The notes beneath the pieces are model-generated. The model saw nothing but the letters and a program-made list of their open reading frames with translations, was not told the DNA's origin and made no database searches. A DNA stretch of 64,000 bases from Alteromonas sp. 1_MG-2023 (lineage in GTDB: Bacteria; Pseudomonadota; Gammaproteobacteria; Enterobacterales; Alteromonadaceae). Made by a program: the position numbers and the translations under genes. Where the stretch lies: NCBI RefSeq assembly GCF_030547075.1, contig NZ_JAUOQH010000005.1, positions 248,001 through 312,000 of the forward strand, in the 5' to 3' direction. Positions 55,671 through 64,000 of this stretch are shown here, piece by piece (within the stretch, counting starts at the first letter, position 1; each line of letters opens with the position of its first letter).

Positions 55671-56555
55671 TTATATCTCAGAGAACCAATCTTGTAAGCA
55701 AGTAATGGCTGCGCTGATTTTAGCAGGTACTAATTCCCTTTTAGGGGTAACCGCATATACGGTGTAATCAGGTAACGACCAGTCAGTAAATAGCTGCTTC
55801 ATTGAGCCTTCACTAAGCAAATGGCGCACCTCTGGCTCAGGTAATACTGCATATCCAAGACCATCACGCGTAAGTTGAATTAAGGTCTGCATTGAATCGA
55901 GCTCAATACGGCTAGACGTTAGCGGCACTTTATCAAACTTGTCGTGCTTCATGACATATTCTTCTATATGACGGTGAGAAATATAGGAATACTCTTGAAG
56001 AATATCGGGCGATTCTAAAGGCGATTTTGCCAAAGGATGGTCAGCCGATACGCAAAGAATTCGTCGCCATGTGGCCAACTCTAAACTGCTGAAATTAGTA
56101 TCAGACACTGGGGTGAAGCCAAGCAATAAATCAGCACCTGAAACAATAATGTCTTTAGGTTGGTCGGTTAGTGTGAGCGATACATTAATTTTCGGAAAGT
56201 CCTCACATAACTTCTGTAAGGGCTGGCTTAATAAGCCGCCACCAAAGCCTTCTGGTGCAATAATATTCACTTTACCTGACGGTGCATCTTGAAGCGTTTC
56301 AATACGTTCTTGTGCTTCAATGGCTGTATCTAACATCTTTTTGCTGGTGTCGTAATAGATTCTTCCAGCCTCAGTAAGGCTTAAGTTTCGGGTATTACGA
56401 TTAAATAAACTCAGCCCAATGTCTTGCTCAAGTTTTCGCAGCTGCTGGCTAATCGCCGAAACGGTCATATGCAGGTTTCGGGCTGCAATACTCATGCTAC
56501 CGCTTTCAGCGACCTCAACAAAAATTTGTAGAGAGCGAAGTAGTTTCATGTTCAT
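55671..56555 (-). CDS. LysR-family transcriptional regulator
   Basis: An N-terminal helix-turn-helix (FVEVAESGSMSIAARNLHMT, then VSAISQQLRKLEQDIG) is followed by a periplasmic-binding-type effector domain from about residue 90. The ATG at 56555 is preferred because GAGG lies about 12 bases upstream; the frame is open to 56573. The target is unknown. The convergent FadL-type gene and the nucleosidase gene on the other side are neighbours, but neither arrangement proves control. Confidence 0.9.
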   Translation of the reverse strand: MNMKLLRSLQIFVEVAESGSMSIAARNLHMTVSAISQQLRKLEQDIGLSLFNRNTRNLSLTEAGRIYYDTSKKMLDTAIEAQERIETLQDAPSGKVNIIAPEGFGGGLLSQPLQKLCEDFPKINVSLTLTDQPKDIIVSGADLLLGFTPVSDTNFSSLELATWRRILCVSADHPLAKSPLESPDILQEYSYISHRHIEEYVMKHDKFDKVPLTSSRIELDSMQTLIQLTRDGLGYAVLPEPEVRHLLSEGSMKQLFTDWSLPDYTVYAVTPKRELVPAKISAAITCLQDWFSEI

Positions 56556-56907
56556 TGGTAAGTGTATCCTCATCGATACGAGTTAGTTGGTCTCGCGTTG
56601 CTTTATCAAATCCTTTTATGTCTTATAAATGTAATTCAATATGTAGAATTACACATCCTTGTTCAGCTTATGAAACTGCTACTAAACGTGTTTTATTCTT
56701 TTGAACACAAAGAAGTAGATTTTAAAACGTGATTTAGCGGCATTCACAGAACGCGGTTTGTTAGGGGCTTGTTTTACACTTTTTTATTATTTGTAAAATG
56801 CCGATATAACACTTTCTTTAACACCGAAAACTGGTACGTTAAGACTAAAATAGCGAAGAGCGAGCATGCTATCGCTCTCCACGGGCTCCACTAAAAATTA
56901 AATAAGA
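56556..56907. other. AT-rich divergent region between lysR and nucleosidase genes
   Basis: The stretch holds an inverted repeat TTTTACA...TGTAAAA (56772–56798) and AT-rich tracts. LysR sites are commonly T-N11-A, but no single site stands out. No ORF or RNA gene was found. Confidence 0.4.
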
Positions 56908-57924
56908 ATGGTGATTATGAAACTTCGCGTTATTTCGCTTCTGCTGTGTATGTCATTTGTTGTAGTGATGTCAGGGTGTACTACGACTTCTACTAGCACT
57001 GCACCCCAATATGGCCCTGCTACTTTCACGGGCGATGAATTTACTGCAGTTGTTGTTGCATACGCGCCGGAAATGGAAGGTATTTTAGGTAGGATTGCAT
57101 CTGATCCTGACGCACAAATCCATACCACTACCACAATTAAGGGCATTACTTACCGTATTGGCACCTATCATGACGAGCCTATACTGGTTTTCGCTACAGG
57201 GATGAGCATCGCGAACGCGGCAATGTCTACGCAGATGGCGCTCGATTACTTCCCTGTTAAGCAAGTAGTCTATATGGGCATTGCGGGCGCGGTGAACCCA
57301 AAATGGAATCCGGGCGATGTGATCGTGCCAGAGCGCTGGTACTACCATGACGAGAGTGTTTACACTAACGAAGACCCTGAAAATCCTGGTGAATACGTGT
57401 TGCCTGCGTATTACGAAAAATTTATGGAAGAGCAGCCAGCCCGTTTAGCGGCCGATCCTCATTACCCTAATTACAAGCCTTTTCACTTTATCCACCCAGA
57501 CGAAGTGTTAATTGTGAAAGACGGCATGGATAAGCCACAAGATAAGCCTTATTTTACTGCCTCACCAAAGCTACTAGCCGCGGCGAAAACAGCAATGGCA
57601 GAAATGCCTGCTCAACGTATTTTGAATGAACGTGATGCCAAGCTGCATGTTGGCGGAAATGGGGTGACAGGTTCGGTGTTTATGGACAACCGAGAATATC
57701 GCAAATGGGTTAGGGATGTGTTCGCCGCTGAAGTCACCGAAATGGAATCAACTGCGATTGGCCAAGTATGCACAATTAACGATGTAGACTGGGTCATCAT
57801 TCGTGCTATTAGTGATTTGGCTGGCGGTCAAGAAGGCGTTAATACGGAAAATTTATACGATAAAGAAGTATCTCGTGTCGGCGCTAACGTATTATTTGCT
57901 GTGCTAGACCAACTAGCCGAATAA
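56908..57924 (+). CDS. Lipoprotein of the purine-nucleoside phosphorylase/nucleosidase family
   Basis: The N-terminus has a lipoprotein signal with lipobox VVMSGC (mature start at about Cys23). The rest is a PNP_UDP_1-type fold with AYAPEMEGILGRI near residue 53, ATGMSIANAAMSTQMALD near residue 93, YMGIAGAVNPKW and, near the end, TEMESTAIGQVC and ISDLAGGQ. The Met-Glu-Ser and Asp residues of methylthioadenosine/nucleoside-hydrolysing enzymes are kept. An enzyme of this fold anchored in the envelope is unusual; it probably acts on nucleosides in the periplasm. A shorter start at 56917 is possible. Confidence 0.82.
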   Translation: MVIMKLRVISLLLCMSFVVVMSGCTTTSTSTAPQYGPATFTGDEFTAVVVAYAPEMEGILGRIASDPDAQIHTTTTIKGITYRIGTYHDEPILVFATGMSIANAAMSTQMALDYFPVKQVVYMGIAGAVNPKWNPGDVIVPERWYYHDESVYTNEDPENPGEYVLPAYYEKFMEEQPARLAADPHYPNYKPFHFIHPDEVLIVKDGMDKPQDKPYFTASPKLLAAAKTAMAEMPAQRILNERDAKLHVGGNGVTGSVFMDNREYRKWVRDVFAAEVTEMESTAIGQVCTINDVDWVIIRAISDLAGGQEGVNTENLYDKEVSRVGANVLFAVLDQLAE

Positions 57925-57994
57925 ATAAGAAGTCATAGCTAAGGCTTACATTTACCTATAAATATTTCAGCTCAATCTTATTGGTAAATATTAA

Positions 57995-58043
57995 GGGCGA
58001 GGCGAAAACGTTGTATATCAATAACGCCTGCCTCGCCTTTTTT
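57995..58043 (+). terminator. Terminator after the nucleosidase gene
   Basis: GGCGAGG (57996–58002) pairs with CCTCGCC (58031–58037), with an inner AACG...CGTT-like stem and a run of T at the end. Confidence 0.8.
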
Positions 58044-58084
58044 ATGCTTGCTGTTCACTGACTGGCTTCTGGTTAGCCTGTTAG

Positions 58085-58528
58085 CTAGCGAATAGTGCGC
58101 ACCATGTTTATGGTGGTAGTCGCTAGTTTCACTTCCACAAGAAACACCACAAGAGCACATATTAGAAACATCATTGCCAGTATAAACAGTGAAATAACCG
58201 GCGTTTTCAAATCGACAAACCACAACGAACCCGCAAACAAAGCCACAATTACAGTACACACCATTAAGCCTGATGCTACGCAAAGGCCGATGGCCCAGTT
58301 AATCACTTTAACTCTGCGCCAAAGCACTTTTATTTCTCGCTTAGAACGGTCGACAATATGCGGGTCTGACAATGTATGTATTTGTCTTTCCGCTACTCTT
58401 ACCCTGTCTGATATTCTGCCCAGGCGTGACGACATAACATTTAAAAAGCCTGCTATACCCGTAAGTAAAAATACGGGGGCTACTGCAAATTCAATAAGCT
58501 GAGATAGACTGGGTATTAAAGTATCCAA
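58085..58528 (-). CDS. DUF2721 membrane protein
   Basis: The 147-residue protein has three hydrophobic helices (residues about 12–32, 78–100 and 106–130), with a basic cytosolic loop RVRVAERQIHTLSDPHIVDR between the first two. This is the DUF2721 pattern, a family of unknown function. The start is TTG at 58528, with GGAG 8 bases upstream. It is convergent with the nucleosidase gene and divergent from the TonB receptor gene. Confidence 0.82.
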   Translation of the reverse strand: MDTLIPSLSQLIEFAVAPVFLLTGIAGFLNVMSSRLGRISDRVRVAERQIHTLSDPHIVDRSKREIKVLWRRVKVINWAIGLCVASGLMVCTVIVALFAGSLWFVDLKTPVISLFILAMMFLICALVVFLVEVKLATTTINMVRTIR

Positions 58529-58600
58529 AAAAATTTCTCCGGTACGACATTACTGTAATGTATTCGTCTTTACATAGCGTATACGTAAGTTAGCGCATTC

Positions 58601-58641
58601 GCGAGCACTTGTGCTATGGGGTGAAGCCCTAGCATGCTCGC
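58601..58641 (+). ncRNA. Strong stem-loop in the upstream region of the TonB-dependent receptor gene
   Basis: GCGAGCA (58601–58607) pairs with TGCTCGC (58635–58641). The inner TGCTA and GGG pair with CCC and TAGCA, making a stem of about 15 pairs with small bulges. It lies about 120 bases before the receptor start and has no T tract. It could be a regulatory leader structure, though it matches no riboswitch I recognise, or simply a palindromic element. Confidence 0.35.
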
Positions 58642-58762
58642 ACTTGGAGGCATAAGCAGCGCGGCAACATATTTGTCCTCGAACTGTGCCTTATTTTATG
58701 CTCGAATACACCTACTTTACAGGTATGTTAATTTCTCCCCAATTCTATCGAAAGGATAAGCG

Positions 58763-60901
58763 ATGAGCTCCACATTCAGGTTACTTTTGAATAGCCTTAG
58801 CACAGTAACTATCGTGGCTTTTTCTTCTGTGACCAACGCTCAAATGTCAGAAGAGCAACTGGCTCGAGTAGAGCAAGAAGAGCAAGAAGAACAAGTACAA
58901 GCGCCCCCCGAAGCAATAGATCGTGTGGTAACAACGGGAAGTAGAATTGCTAATTCCACCTCAAATTCGGGGTATGTGGTATCTAGTGTTTCAAGCGATG
59001 ACATAAGCTTTGTGTCACCAAGCCATATACAAGAAGTGTTGAATTTTATTGCAGGCGCGGGTGTTCAGCGAGGAAATGGTCAGGAATATTTACCTGCACT
59101 ACGATCGCCAGTGCTTACAGGGGCTGGGGCTTGCGGCGGTATACTGGCTGCTGAAGATAACATTCCTTTACGCGCAGCCGGTTTTTGTAATATTAACGAG
59201 CTGTTCGAAGCTCATGGTGAAATGGCTGAACGCATCGAAGTGTTAAAAGGCCCTGCTTCACCCCTTTATGGCTCCAACGCTATTCACGGCGTGATAAATG
59301 TTATTACCCCAGATGTTACCCAAGATACCGCCTTATATGGAATTGATTATGGCTCTTACGGCTATAGCAGACTGAAGTTAAGGCAAGGTAAAGACTTTGG
59401 TGATTCGGGTGTAGGTATAAACGCGAGTATTACCCGCGACGGTGGGTATCGAGACGAAGAAAGTGTGGATCAAGAAAAGGTTAACCTTCGCCATCGCTAC
59501 GAAGTTGATAACCTAAAGGTAACCAATGGGCTGACGTACACGCATTTAGATCAAGAAACCGCCGGTTACATTACTGGCTTTGAAAGCTATAAAGATGAAG
59601 ATATCGCTCAAGGTAACGAGAACCCTGAAGCCTTTCGAAAAGCGAAAAGTTTACGAGTGTGGAGCAAGGTAGATGTAGCATTAAGCGGCGCCAATGCACT
59701 GTCTATTACACCTTATTATCGCGACCAAAGCATGGAATTTCGCATGCATTTTTTACCCGGTACACCTCTTGAAGAAAACGAGCAAGAAGGCTTTGGTGTA
59801 CTTTCCCAATATCATCATGTGGTGAACAATACGCTAAGTATTGATGCAGGATTAGACGCCGAATATACCCAAGGAAGCTTGATACAAGCCCAAGATAGCG
59901 AAACTGTGGGCTCAGCTTTCCTAGTGGAAACAGTGCCTGCTGGGCTTCATTATGACTACCAAGTAGACGCTACCCTTTATGCGCCATTTATTGCGCTAAA
60001 TTGGCAGCAAGCAGCGTGGGCGGTTTCATTGGGTGGGCGGTATGAGTATATGGACTACGATTACACCAACAACATGATATCGGGTCGTACTCGTGAAGAT
60101 GGTTCTGAATGTGGCTTTGGTGGCTGTCGATACGCAAGGCCCGAAAGTGGTACCAACGACTACAGTAACTTTAGCCCTAAACTCTCGGTGAGTTATCAAA
60201 GCAGCGAAACAACTCAGTGGTATGCGGGGCTATCTCGAGGTTACCGTGCCCCTCAGGCGACTGAGCTTTACAGACTTCAGCGCAGTCAACAAATTGCGGA
60301 CTTAGACTCTGTCACCGCTACCAATGTAGAGCTTGGTGTAAAAGGGCAGCACCAAGCCTTTAGCTATGTGGTGTCGGTTTATAGCTTAACCAAAGACAAT
60401 GTGATTTATCGAGATAGTGATTTTTTCAATGTCAGTAACGGCGAAACTTGGCATAGGGGCGTTGAGCTAACCCTTAACTATCAAATTAGCCAAGGGTTTG
60501 ATGTCGCGTTTGCAGGAAGCTATGCCAAACATACGTATGAGCACAGTGAGCTTTTAGGCGAAGTCGATATAAAAGGCAACGATATTGATACCGCGCCAAA
60601 CCTTACTTTTAATAGTCGCTTAGGCTATACCCTTACTAAAAATGCCAGAGCAGAAATTGAATGGCAACATGTTGATGAATACTACACCGATCCTGAAAAT
60701 CTAAACGAATACGAGGGGCATGATCTATTAAACCTACGCGTATCTTGGGCAATTTCGTCTGAACTGTCTGTGTATGCAAGAGTGAATAACTTGCTCGATA
60801 CCGCCTATGCTGAGCGGGCCGATTATACAACCTTTACCGCAGATAGGTACTTTCCAGGGCGGCCAAGAAGCGTAATGCTTAGCGTTAATTATCAGTATTA
60901 G
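58763..60901 (+). CDS. TonB-dependent outer-membrane receptor
   Basis: A signal peptide (residues about 1–26) is followed by an acidic spacer (EQLARVEQEEQEEQ) and a TonB-box-like stretch DRVVTTGSRI near residue 53. A plug domain follows, with ERIEVLKGPASPLYGSNAIHGVINV near residue 155. A 22-strand-type barrel ends in PGRPRSVMLSVNYQY. At 712 residues it is full length. The plug and barrel resemble catecholate-siderophore or cobalamin receptors, but the ligand cannot be read. An ExbBD–TonB complex must be encoded elsewhere. AAAGGA precedes the ATG. Confidence 0.92.
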   Translation: MSSTFRLLLNSLSTVTIVAFSSVTNAQMSEEQLARVEQEEQEEQVQAPPEAIDRVVTTGSRIANSTSNSGYVVSSVSSDDISFVSPSHIQEVLNFIAGAGVQRGNGQEYLPALRSPVLTGAGACGGILAAEDNIPLRAAGFCNINELFEAHGEMAERIEVLKGPASPLYGSNAIHGVINVITPDVTQDTALYGIDYGSYGYSRLKLRQGKDFGDSGVGINASITRDGGYRDEESVDQEKVNLRHRYEVDNLKVTNGLTYTHLDQETAGYITGFESYKDEDIAQGNENPEAFRKAKSLRVWSKVDVALSGANALSITPYYRDQSMEFRMHFLPGTPLEENEQEGFGVLSQYHHVVNNTLSIDAGLDAEYTQGSLIQAQDSETVGSAFLVETVPAGLHYDYQVDATLYAPFIALNWQQAAWAVSLGGRYEYMDYDYTNNMISGRTREDGSECGFGGCRYARPESGTNDYSNFSPKLSVSYQSSETTQWYAGLSRGYRAPQATELYRLQRSQQIADLDSVTATNVELGVKGQHQAFSYVVSVYSLTKDNVIYRDSDFFNVSNGETWHRGVELTLNYQISQGFDVAFAGSYAKHTYEHSELLGEVDIKGNDIDTAPNLTFNSRLGYTLTKNARAEIEWQHVDEYYTDPENLNEYEGHDLLNLRVSWAISSELSVYARVNNLLDTAYAERADYTTFTADRYFPGRPRSVMLSVNYQY

Positions 60902-60930
60902 TTAAAACCATTACCTTCACTGGTATAAAA

Positions 60931-60966
60931 AGCGGTAGCGTGGGTGTCACGGCTACCGCTTTTTTA
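60931..60966 (+). terminator. Terminator after the TonB-dependent receptor gene
   Basis: AGCGGTAGC (60931–60939) pairs with GCTACCGCT (60952–60960) and is followed by six T. Confidence 0.9.
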
Positions 60967-61147
60967 TTATTCTTTATCGTATGCCCTGTTCGAACCACCG
61001 CTTCAAACTTGCGAGGAAATAGGTTCAGGCGTACTGTTAAGCCTTCAACTTGCTGCGAATACCTTTAGTCGCGCCAGGTATATCATTTCAATAATCGTGG
61101 ATTATGGAAGATGAGATACGTGGAATGATTAATTTATAGGTAAACCC

Positions 61148-62440
61148 ATGCAAAAAATAGTTGTTGTCGGTGGTGGCGCTGGAGGTCTTGAACTCGTTAG
61201 CCGCTTAAGCCGCACCCTCGGGAGAAAGAACGAAGCAGAAATAACCCTAGTTGACAGAAGTCGCACGCACATTTGGAAGCCTTTGCTTCATGAAGTGGCT
61301 GCAGGCGTTATAGATAAGCACTCAGATGGCGTAGATTACGCTATTCATGCTGCTGCTCATCACTACCGCTTTCAGTTAGGGAGTATGTGTGCCATTGATG
61401 CAGAAACCAAAACTATAACCCTCGCGTCGTTATTCGACGATGAGGGCGTGTCGATATTACCCGAACGTAAAATACCCTACGATCAACTAGTATTGGCGAT
61501 TGGCAGTGTCAGTAACGACTTCGGCACACCAGGTGTTGCGCAAAATTGTTACTTTCTCGACTCCCTCTTACAGGCCGAACGCTTTCACAGAGGTCTGTTA
61601 AATCAGCTTATTCGAATTAATCAGCAGGAAGATGAAAATAGCTTTATTAAAGTGGCTATTGTGGGGGCAGGTGCCACGGGCACAGAGTTAGCCGCTCAGC
61701 TTCATCATGTCGCTAACTTATCGAAAACCTACGGCATGCCGGGTATGTCGGCATCCCGTTTAAAAATTACTATAGTAGAAGCCGGTGAGCGAATACTGCC
61801 CGCATTGCCAGAGCGTATTGCTAATTCAGCCCGTAAGGCGTTGCATAAACTTGGTGTGGATATTAAAGAAAGTACTATGGTGGCTGAGGCTGATGAAAAT
61901 GGGCTTATTACCAAAGACGGCAGCCGTGTTGATGCTGATTTGATGGTGTGGGCGGCAGGGGTGAAGGCGCCGGATTTTGTGACCGAAATGGGCATTTTCG
62001 AGACTAATCGTGCAAACCAAATTCTTGTTAATGAGCACTTACAAAGTACCGGCGACAGCAATATTTGGGTCATTGGCGATTGCTGTGGTTTCAAGCAAGA
62101 AAATGGCAAGTGGGTGCCGCCAAGAGCGCAGTCTGCACATCAAATGGCAAATACCGCAGCAGACAACATTACTGCATTGCAGCGGGGTAAAGCGCTAAAA
62201 GGTTATGTGTATAAAGACTATGGATCGCTCGTACATTTAAGTAACTACAGCACAGTAGGAAGCTTAATGGGCTCGCTCTCAAATTCAAGCATGTTTATTG
62301 AAGGGCGCTTAGCGAAGATAGTTTATATTTCTTTGTACAACATGCATCAATTTGCCGTGCACGGAAAGCTTAGAGGGGCACTTAAGTTGCTGCTTAAGAA
62401 ACTAAGTTATGCAATTAGTCCTAAGCTGAAATTACACTAA
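61148..62440 (+). CDS. ndh: Type II NADH:quinone oxidoreductase (NDH-2)
   Basis: This single-subunit flavoprotein passes electrons from NADH to quinone without pumping protons. It has the FAD motif VVVGGGAGGLELVSRL near the N-terminus and the NADH motif VGAGATGTELAAQL near residue 175. The C-terminal FAD contact (VIGDCCGF, then QSAHQMAN) and an amphipathic membrane-binding tail are present. The length of 430 agrees with the Ndh family. It is monocistronic and probably faces the cytoplasmic side of the inner membrane. Confidence 0.92.
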   Translation: MQKIVVVGGGAGGLELVSRLSRTLGRKNEAEITLVDRSRTHIWKPLLHEVAAGVIDKHSDGVDYAIHAAAHHYRFQLGSMCAIDAETKTITLASLFDDEGVSILPERKIPYDQLVLAIGSVSNDFGTPGVAQNCYFLDSLLQAERFHRGLLNQLIRINQQEDENSFIKVAIVGAGATGTELAAQLHHVANLSKTYGMPGMSASRLKITIVEAGERILPALPERIANSARKALHKLGVDIKESTMVAEADENGLITKDGSRVDADLMVWAAGVKAPDFVTEMGIFETNRANQILVNEHLQSTGDSNIWVIGDCCGFKQENGKWVPPRAQSAHQMANTAADNITALQRGKALKGYVYKDYGSLVHLSNYSTVGSLMGSLSNSSMFIEGRLAKIVYISLYNMHQFAVHGKLRGALKLLLKKLSYAISPKLKLH

Positions 62441-62558
62441 AGCCGGCGTACTAAACAATATCTAGTTGTTGATGAACGGTATTATATTTAGCTAACTGAG
62501 AGTTGGCCATGTAAGTAGTATGCTTAGCGCGACCCTAGGTGAAACAGTACAAGTAAAC

Positions 62559-62584
62559 ATAAAGCCCGCATTAGCGGGCTTTAT
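62559..62584. terminator. Bidirectional-looking terminator between ndh and the yceI-like gene
   Basis: AAAGCCCGC (62561–62569) pairs with GCGGGCTTT (62574–62582), with A and T on the two flanks, between convergent genes. Confidence 0.85.
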
Positions 62585-62603
62585 TGTTGTTAAACAGTGG
62601 GGC

Positions 62604-63170
62604 CTACTGTTTAACACCTTCAACGTGAAGAGAAAGCTCAACGTTTTGTGATGCCGGACCTAAGCTATCGTTAATGCCATAGTCTTTAAGCGCAATGGTA
62701 GTTGTGCCAGAAAAACCAGCGCGGTAGCCACCCCATGGATCTTTACCCTCACCTACTTTTTTAGCTTCTATCGTGACAGGGTTGGTAACACCGTGCAGCG
62801 TGAGGTTGCCGGTAATATCTAGCAAACCATTTCCTTTGTCAGTCACTTTGGTGCTGACAAACGTGGTTTTCGGAAATTCTTTGGCACTTAAAAAGTCTTT
62901 GCTTCTTAGGTGTTTGTCACGCTCTGAATGGTTTGAATCTAGGCTGCCAGTGTCGATAGTAACTGACACAGAAGCTGCGCTCGGGCTTTTCTCATCGTAG
63001 CTAAAAGTGCCTTTAAAGTCGTTAAAGCGACCAGTGAGCCATGAGTAACCTAAATGCTGGATTTTAAAGTTGACCGATGCATGGGCATCTTTCGAATCAA
63101 TGACATAGTCTGCTGCATTCGCAGTGCTTAATGAAAGCGCAGTCACTAGCGCAAATGTTAACTTCTTCAT
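62604..63170 (-). CDS. YceI-family periplasmic lipid-binding protein
   Basis: A signal peptide (residues 1–19, ending ANA) precedes a YceI lipocalin-like domain with [28 protein letters not shown] and [20 protein letters not shown]. YceI proteins bind isoprenoid chains such as polyprenyl quinones in the periplasm. Its ATG overlaps the stop of the cytochrome b561 gene as ATGA. The b561–YceI pair is a known arrangement that suggests a shared quinone-redox role. AAGGA precedes the start. Confidence 0.93.
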   Translation of the reverse strand: MKKLTFALVTALSLSTANAADYVIDSKDAHASVNFKIQHLGYSWLTGRFNDFKGTFSYDEKSPSAASVSVTIDTGSLDSNHSERDKHLRSKDFLSAKEFPKTTFVSTKVTDKGNGLLDITGNLTLHGVTNPVTIEAKKVGEGKDPWGGYRAGFSGTTTIALKDYGINDSLGPASQNVELSLHVEGVKQ

Positions 63171-63721
63171 GAAAATTTCCTTAAATTATTAAGTGAGTGA
63201 AGCCGTAACATCTGCTTCAAAGTGGCATCTTTATCAACAACATGGTGCTTCAAGGCGGCTAGCCCATGCAACGAAGCCAGTACAATCAGTGTCCACGCAA
63301 GATAAAAGTGTACCTCACCGGCTAGGTCTTCTTGATGTTCAATAAACTCACCTAGCCCAGGAACCGCAAACCAACTAAACACCTCTATGGCTCTGCCGTC
63401 GGCAGTTGAGATTAGGTATCCAGAAGTGAAAAGTGCTAGCAGCACAAGGTAAAGCGCACTATGCCCCGCCTTACTTGCCAACTGTTCAACCTTACTGCCA
63501 AAAGCAAGAGGACGTTTAGTGAATATTCGGGTAAAAAGCCGCGTTAAGGTAATGGCTAACAACAGCAAGCCTACACTCTTGTGCCAGTGAGGCGCCGTTT
63601 TGTACCATTCGCTGTAGTAGGTTAAATCTGTCATCCACAACCCAGAGGAAAACATACCTATAACCACCAGTAAGGTCAGCCAGTGAACTAGGATTAGCCA
63701 AATAGGCCAACGTTGTTTCAT
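63167..63721 (-). CDS. Cytochrome b561 family protein
   Basis: Four membrane helices carry heme-ligand histidines: VHWL near residue 13, HWHKSVGLL near residue 46 and the pair [20 protein letters not shown] near residues 138–153. The family oxidises quinol and passes electrons to periplasmic acceptors. The ATG at 63721 ([15 protein letters not shown]) gives 184 residues; a GTG at 63745 is also open, and neither has a strong ribosome-binding site. It is cotranscribed with the yceI-like gene. Confidence 0.9.
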   Translation of the reverse strand: MKQRWPIWLILVHWLTLLVVIGMFSSGLWMTDLTYYSEWYKTAPHWHKSVGLLLLAITLTRLFTRIFTKRPLAFGSKVEQLASKAGHSALYLVLLALFTSGYLISTADGRAIEVFSWFAVPGLGEFIEHQEDLAGEVHFYLAWTLIVLASLHGLAALKHHVVDKDATLKQMLRLHSLNNLRKFS

Positions 63722-63980
63722 AAATGAAAGGGTCAGTAAAACCACTCGTAAATCTAGTCTACTGAAACAAATAAGCCGCGAATATTACAAAGGTACTTAT
63801 AGAGCGTTCTATTTATTAGAATGAATTGGCGGAGAAATATGTATTTAATTTTAGGAATTAGATAATAAGCGATAAATTGTCTAAAAATTGAGGCGGAGCT
63901 ACGTAGATCTCCAATAAAAAAGTCATATAGTATAGATAAGGGTTGGCAAACCCGTTTCTAATCTCATTGGAGTTTTTCTT

Positions 63981-64000
63981 TTGAATTTACTGTTGTTGCT
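63981..64000 (+). CDS. Possible start of a further gene cut by the window edge
   Basis: A TTG at 63981 begins a frame encoding NLLLL, as in a signal peptide, with TGGAG 8 bases upstream. Only six codons are inside the window, so nothing further can be said. Confidence 0.35.

Noticed and set aside
58580..58680. Possible integron attC-like site around the long hairpin
   Set aside because: The core sites needed (RYYYAAC and GTTRRRY) do not match on either strand and no integrase gene is near.

Overview
The window looks like chromosomal DNA of a marine gammaproteobacterium of the Alteromonas group. The reasons are the glmU–DeoR regulator–glmS block, several Alteromonas-type secreted peptidases, TonB-dependent and FadL-type outer-membrane proteins, many periplasmic proteins and moderate G+C. 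This is inferred from gene content; no rRNA, tRNA, CRISPR array, prophage or transposase gene was seen.

Layout. 1–4742: a partial membrane sensor (minus), then glmU, a glmR-type DeoR regulator and glmS for UDP-GlcNAc supply. 4751–9729: a lipoprotein, a small membrane protein, a spermidine-synthase-like protein and an S9 peptidase, with three related GGGTCAG-type repeat sites. 9994–15017: two convergent coiled-coil membrane proteins, one of 1093 residues with PAS-like and degenerate HPt-like parts. 15173–20915: a porin with a small phosphate-binding-like periplasmic protein, an S10 carboxypeptidase and a chemoreceptor. 21174–21896: a Zur-like operator, a 72-residue unknown protein and a DksA paralogue lacking two zinc cysteines.

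22075–36930 is one tightly packed minus-strand operon of 17 genes for an aryl polyene (APE), a xanthomonadin/flexirubin-like membrane pigment. It encodes three ketosynthase-type proteins, a ketoreductase, a stand-alone dehydratase, two ACPs, an aryl ligase fused to a second dehydratase, acyl- and glycosyltransferases, a thioesterase, a LolA-like carrier, an MMPL exporter, a flavoprotein and a DUF3261 lipoprotein. A phosphopantetheinyl transferase that could charge the ACPs (37576–38220) is transcribed divergently next to it.

38362–44964 is a probable zinc-acquisition locus. One arm encodes a His-rich DUF2796 protein (ZrgA-like), a MerC-like membrane protein and a COG0523 metallochaperone GTPase. 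The other arm encodes two DUF3299 proteins, an unknown CDLHGGG-starting periplasmic protein, and an ABC ATPase and permease. Zur-like motifs sharing GTTATAA precede both arms and also the DksA-like operon, so these genes probably form one zinc-starvation response.

45171–53934 holds a serine beta-lactamase-family hydrolase, a luciferase-like flavin oxidoreductase, a DUF985 cupin, a signalling trio (periplasmic binding protein, hybrid histidine kinase, GGDEF protein) and an MDR-family reductase. 54270–63721 holds a FadL-type channel, a LysR regulator, a lipoprotein nucleosidase, a DUF2721 protein, a TonB-dependent receptor with a long hairpin in its upstream region, a type II NADH dehydrogenase, and a cytochrome b561–YceI pair. 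The last 20 bases may begin another plus-strand gene.
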